A stretch of 64,000 nt of DNA from Deuterostichococcus epilithicus (lineage: Eukaryota; Chlorophyta; Trebouxiophyceae; Prasiolales; Stichococcaceae), in contig JAVTLE010000015.1 of NCBI GenBank assembly GCA_033439295.1, positions 744,001 through 808,000 on the forward strand, read 5' to 3'. The notes beneath the pieces were generated by a model. That model searched no databases. It saw only the letters and a list, made by a program, of their open reading frames with translations, and was not told where the DNA came from. The position numbers were made by a program, and so were the translations under genes. The stretch's first letter is position 1, and every line of letters begins with the position of its first letter. This document shows positions 59,328 through 64,000 of this stretch, piece after piece.

Positions 59328-61542
59328 ATGCGTCTGGGTTTCGCATCGTCACGCCTCAACCTGCTGCGATCCAACTGCCGATCTCGACGAGAGATCAGCA
59401 CGGCGTTTCGCACAAATACACCCCATAACGCTCTCGCTAGCAGTTCTGCCTTGCAGTTGATTGACTGCACTGCTGCGTTAGCGAGAAACCGGAGGCACTT
59501 CACCCCGGTGACTGCACCTGCGGCGCTGCTATTGCAGCGCCGTGGCAGTCGCGTTGCGCCTGCACGCGTCGACTCTGCCAAGCATCGCGGCAGGCTACTG
59601 CCACGAAACTGCTCGCATACCAGCTCTTTCTTCCAGCAGAGAACAGCCACCTCAGCCACTAGCCCTGACGTGGGGCGGCCGCTGCCGCACGGCGCCGTGC
59701 ACGTGTACTGGCTTGACCCCGACGAGGTGAGTGCGGATGGCCTCTTGGAATGAGAAGCGTGATTAACTGTGATCCAGCAGCGCTTCTTGAGAGTCGCGTG
59801 TCCTGGACGGTGCTGATTTGGCTCGCACCGCCAAAACAGCGGCTTGCTGCCTCCTGCGTGCTGCGCAAGGGTCGCCTGTCACGCATCCAAAGTTGCCCAT
59901 CCAGGTGCCGGAGCGCCTGGTGGACGGCCCCTACCGGGAGCTTCTGTCGGCCGACGAGGCGCAGTATGTGGCGGCGGCAGCAGAGCCGCAGCTGCAGCGG
60001 GACCGGCTGCTCGCGAGGGCGCTCGTCCGCGTCACGCTGGCGCGCTACTGCTGCGGCGGCGTGAGGTGAGGGCACACCCGGCCAGTGGCGCTCTTGCAGG
60101 GCCTTCCATGCTGAGGTTCTCCATGCTGAGTTTCTTCGTCCAGCTTGTGGCAGCGCCTGCACCTCTGTGGTGCCGGGCTGCCCGGCTAGTAGGGCATTGC
60201 GGCATGCTCGTTTATGGACTGGATCAGATTTCGGATTTCAATCAAGTGAGGACATGCCGGACACATCAGTGGCTTCCGCGCACGCAGTGCGAGTGACCTG
60301 GAGTTCAGGCGCGGACCGCGCGGCAAGCCGGCGGTGGCGGGCCCGCGCGAGGCGCTTCACAGCAGCGAGCTGCACTTCAACCTCAGCCACACACGCGGCC
60401 TGCTGGGTGAGGAGATCAGCTTGCCGGGCGGCCAGCATCATACCGGCTGCATCGAGCCGTCAGTCTGCCTGAAGGCTTGGTCAGGCTTTGAGGGTGTGAC
60501 TCGTGCCTGGTGTCCATGCGCACGCTGCATCAGATTGCTGTGGAGTGTGAGCACAATCTGCCAGAGACTGGTTTTGCAGAAAAGCTGCCCCCTCCCCCCC
60601 CAACAGGTCACAGGAGACCATGCATGGCGTCAAATGTCCCTGTGCAGGCTGCGCGGTCAGCCGCGGCGCCGCGGTGGGGCTGGACATCGAGAGCGATGCC
60701 CGCCACATGCGCAGGGACCCGTTGACACTGGCGCGCCGCCATTTTTCCCCCACGGAGCTCGCCAACCTCGAGCGTGAGTGGCCTCGGGGCTTGGCTGTTG
60801 TGTGCTCGGCTGCTCCAGAATGCAGCCTGTGCAGGCTCGTTTCGAGGTCCCCGCTGCTGATCTGCCCTGGGATGACCCTGCATCCACGGCAGCACTGTTG
60901 TATTTAACATTTGGCGTTTCAAGGGTCTCAGAGACCTGTGAGCTGACGGTTTCTTGGGCAGTGACCTCAGGCGCCTGCACTTTTGAGCTTCGAGTACTTG
61001 GCGCAGGCATCGAAGATGAGGCGGAGCGGCGGCGCCACTTACTGCAGCTCTGGACGCTGAAGGAGGCATATGTGAAGGCGCTGGGGCGTGGCATCCGTGC
61101 TCGCCCCGGCTTGCAGTCCTTCACCATGACACTGAGTTATCAGACCAGCAGCATCGGCGGCGCCGGCGGCGGAGGGGTCAGCGGCGGCGGGGACGGCAGC
61201 ATCGGCGGTGGCAGCGGACCAAACAGCATGGACCGATTGGCTGCAGGCTCGCAGCACAGCGGCGGCTCGGAGGCTGGCGCGGCGAGTGGCGCTGATGTCC
61301 CAGCGATCAGTTTTGCATCTGCAGCCGAGCCGGAGCAGGAGGGGCGCTGGCGCTTCCGCCTGCTGGAGCCGCAGCCAGGCTTCACTGCAGCGCTGTGCCT
61401 GCAGCAGGCAGAGGGCGGAGCGCCAGACGCTCATGCTGGCGCAGCCCTCTCCATGTGGCGGACGGTGCCGCTGCTGCGGGAGGTGGCCTTTGATGAAGCA
61501 GGGCACCTGTTGGCTGCCTCGCCGGCGTGGCGGAGCCACTGA
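59328..61542 (+). CDS. 4'-phosphopantetheinyl transferase, Sfp/AcpT type
   Basis: Transfers the phosphopantetheine arm of CoA to acyl- or peptidyl-carrier proteins. Blocks: GAVHVYWLDPDE (59692), ERLVDGPYRELLSADEAQYV (59910), the P1 region DLEFRRGPRGKPAVAG with SSELHFNLSHTRGLL (60300-60410), P2 AVGLDIESDARH with TLARRHFSPTELANLE (60675-60772), and P3 LLQLWTLKEAYVKALGRGIR (61043). The Mg-binding D-I-E and the WxxKExxxKxxGxG motif are complete, so it should be active. The N-terminus (MRLGFASSRLNLLRSNCRSR) looks like an organelle presequence, which fits modification of plastid or mitochondrial ACP. A Gly/Ser-rich insertion (about 61150-61300) lies after P3. The upstream start is uncertain; the stop is at 61542. 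Confidence 0.88.
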
Positions 61543-61827
61543 GTACAGGAGGTCTGGAAACTAGATGACAATTGTTCACTACTAGATTCTGACTCGTACC
61601 TACCTAAAGCGATCCTTCAGTAGCAGAACGAGTCATCTAGTTTACAGAGCCAGACACACGGCGTGCTGCATCATGACATCTTCTTACACCCTGATGCCCA
61701 TCACGACTGCAGTCTCTCTCCCCTTGCATGCACTGTGATGCTGCTATCACTATGGCTTTATTCGGCGCTGGCTAGTCTTCCTCAAGTGCTCTTTCGTTGT
61801 TGCTGCTGCTGCTGCTGCTGCATCGCG
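61543..61827. other. Convergent intergenic region with CTG microsatellite
   Basis: Lies between the transferase and DMC1 stop codons. CTG units run from about 61800 to 61821, right next to the DMC1 stop. No other feature. Confidence 0.5.
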
Positions 61828-64000
61828 TCAATCCTTGTAGTCGACAATGCCTGTATGCAAGGTAGACCATGTCAATGACAGTTTGAAGCCCGTGCCTGCT
61901 CCTCTAAGCACCGTGCATTAAAAACGCCGAGACTTGAGATTGGGCACAGAGCAGCAGTTTTGGAACTGTTGTAAGTGGCAACAGCTGGCAGCCACTACGC
62001 ACCTTCTTCGCTGATGGCGTACGACGCCTCAGCCTCTGCCAGGTTGGGTGCGTCCGCAACCTGAATGCATGATGAGGTAGGCAGTTTCACTTCATAATGA
62101 GAATTTTGTCTCAAGTGAAAGGTGCTCATCATCCTACTGCAGCAGGCCGCCGGGCGGGACGACATGAAACGGCATGTACGGTACGAGTGTTGAGGCCACA
62201 TCATATGTTGGAGAAAGGTGACATGCATCGTGCCTTCATGACGCGCTGCTCTGCCTTGCCCTTGCGCAGAGACAGCCGGATGGTGGACGCATGCGCAATG
62301 ACGTGCCCGCCCACCTGCGCAGCCGTGCGCACATGACATGCTTGACCGCAGGACGCTGAATGCGCAACTAACCTGAAGATGCAGGCTGACCAGCATGGCA
62401 GCCTTTGTACAGCATGAGATCGTCGGCAGCGAGTCTCGGGTGCGACACATTTGGAGGCTTTGCAGCGTGGCAGGCTCTGTCAGTTGCCCCGGCCGTCAGC
62501 AGCGTGCACGGTGCGAACTCACCGGCTTCTTGGGGTCGGCAACGAACATGGCGCCGCCAGAGGGGTCGGACATGACCTGGTTGGTGATGACCACCGCCAC
62601 ATTAAACTCCTCCGAAATCTGCGGCAAGCAGGCATGGAGAAGAGGATGCCAAAGACGCTCTCCTGGAAGCGTAGTACAACTAGCGCTGCACTGGCAAGGG
62701 GTGCACACACGATGGAAGCGTGGCAGACAAAGTGTGGACCAGCCTGTGGTCAGCGGGCTGCACCGAGCGTGCTACAAAGTGAGGCAAAGCAATTGGTCAG
62801 GCACCTTCTTGAGCCGGTTCATCATCTGGCCCAGCTTCTGCTGCCTGTGGTGGCGGCCGTGTGAGGAGGTGTCAGGACGCAGTTGCAGCACCATGCAAAA
62901 TCTGGCACACCTCCGCCAGCTGTCGTAAAGCCCAAGTGGTTCAATGCATGCAACACTGCTGACGATGCCGTCAACGTGCACGGTGGCAATCAGCCTGGGT
63001 GATCCATGCGGTGTCCGGACGGGCAGCGCCACCTTTCCGCGAGCTCGCCGCGGCCGGAGAAGTCGACACGCAGGTTGGCGGTGATGGAGTCCATGATGAG
63101 GAGCTTGAAGGGCTCCTCCGCCATCTTGGCCGCCAGCGGCGTCAGCAGCTCTGCGGATGCACCGGCTTGTCAGAACTTCGCCCGCGCTGCGGACGCATCG
63201 TCTGTCATGCGGTGAAGTCTGATGGCCCCCCCAGTGGCGTCAGCAGTTCTGCAGATGCAGATTCGCTGACAGCAGGGCTTCAATGCCCTGCGCATGGACG
63301 ACCAGCAGGTTTCAGTGGCGCACAATGCATTGGTGACAATGTATTGTGTGATGGGCGTCAGCGGCGTCAGCGGGCCTGCGGATGTGACCCTGATGGAAGG
63401 CAAGGCGTCAGCAGTTCAGCGAATGCAACGCCGGGAAGCGGTCGGCAGCAGCAGCTTAGCTGATGCCAACTGTGAGAACCACACGCATCAGCAGCTCTGC
63501 AGTCAGCATGCTCCACGACCGTCGCCTGTGCAGCGACTGAGCTTGTCGTGTCTGTACATTCGCAAGCAGGTGCAACGGGCCACTTGCAGCACGTGGCGCC
63601 GACGCAGAAAAGAGGCGTCCAAACAACACAGGATCACATAAACAAAACACAACATCTCGAAAGCGAGGGCGGACGCACCCATCTGCTGCTCGTGCGTGTA
63701 CGCCCGCGCATGCACGATCTGCAAGGGGGAGCAATTGCCAGCATCAACCTCAATTCCCTCTGCCTGCGCTAAACATTATCGGCTGAGGCCTGCAGCACTG
63801 CACCGCTCATGCAAGCAGGCGCGACGAGGGTGTCACAGAGGCTGTCAGATCAAGACACACAGATACCGTCTTCGGTCTTGAAGGTCAAGATAAACGCTCA
63901 CGTTCTCCAAAACGGCCTCCTCGTCCAGATTGAAGCGCGCGGCGATGGGTCGGATGCGATTGGGCCGGAAGGTGCCCTCGGTGTCGATGAACGCCACCTT
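61828..64000 (-). CDS. DMC1: DMC1 meiotic recombinase, 5' part beyond the window
   Basis: RecA-family strand-exchange protein of meiotic recombination. From the right edge: [20 protein letters not shown] with [13 protein letters not shown] (64000-63900), [13 protein letters not shown] (63730-63690), [20 protein letters not shown] with [20 protein letters not shown] (63152-63033, Walker B LLIMDS), [13 protein letters not shown] (62855-62805), [20 protein letters not shown] then [12 protein letters not shown] (62620-62524), [20 protein letters not shown] (62310 on), [20 protein letters not shown] (62060-62003) and a 23-nt last exon IVDYKD with stop (61850-61828). Phases agree at AG|G and G|GC junctions. 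The Walker A motif lies outside. The [11 protein letters not shown]-style block and the GGI(V/A)D(Y/A)KD tail favour DMC1 over RAD51. The exon ending AEQRVMK appears to use a GC donor. Confidence 0.92.
63127..63510 (-). repeat. About six degenerate copies of a DMC1 acceptor/exon start
   Basis: The true exon start TGCATCCGCAG|AGCTGCTGACGCC (about 63162-63138) recurs upstream in the intron at about 63262-63232, 63387-63355, 63430-63403, 63468-63445 and 63510-63485. On the plus strand they read as variants of GGCGTCAGCAG(C/T)TCTGC(G/A)GATGCA. Several copies keep an AG dinucleotide at the same place. Confidence 0.75.

Overview
This window is a stretch of GC-rich nuclear DNA from a green alga. The evidence is a chlorophyll b reductase (NYC1), a plastid-type ATP sulfurylase, dense short introns with GTGAGT/GTGCGT donors and CTGCAG-like acceptors, strong GCG/CAG codon bias, and an interstitial CCCTAAA (plant/Chlorella-type telomere unit) tract. 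A trebouxiophyte is plausible, but this is an inference. No bacterial, plasmid or viral features are seen. Almost every gene is split into many exons of 50-300 bp, so the long open frames are mostly shadows and the genes below were assembled from conserved exon blocks.

Layout. 1-2.8 kb (-): Ala/Glu-rich coiled-coil protein, probably running off the left edge. 3.5-6.5 kb (-): ATP sulfurylase, divergent from 6.7-11.9 kb (+): a PP2C phosphatase fused to a protein kinase. 12.6-15.8 kb (+): multi-pass membrane protein. 16.3-17.4 kb (+): small protein with an organelle-like presequence. 18.2-24.8 kb (-): PIF1-family helicase with four C-terminal CCHC knuckles, divergent from an unknown coiled-coil/low-complexity protein (25.2-28.5 kb, +). 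29.6-34.2 kb (-): NYC1, divergent from condensin-II subunit CAP-G2 (35.0-44.4 kb, +). 44.8-45.6 kb (-): UFM1, divergent from a C-terminal J-domain protein (46.2-50.2 kb, +). 50.7-52.4 kb (-): UNC-50. 53.6-58.8 kb (+): eIF5. 59.3-61.5 kb (+): Sfp-type phosphopantetheinyl transferase. 61.8 kb to the right edge (-): DMC1, cut by the window end. The genes are not an operon or a pathway. Several gene pairs are head-to-head and may share promoters.

The most striking structure is not a gene. Short tandem duplications of exon edges (splice acceptor plus exon start, or exon end plus donor) recur inside introns of at least five unrelated genes: the membrane protein, NYC1, the J-protein, eIF5 and DMC1. 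In eIF5 an intron is exactly one repeat period long (69 bp), lies between the matching points of two copies of the same coding segment, and has two CCCTAAA units at the copy junction. This is what intron birth by tandem duplication, with telomere-like filler at a repaired break, should look like. The three split zinc-knuckle exons of the PIF1 helicase, all cut at the same codon in the same phase, are a related case of exon multiplication.
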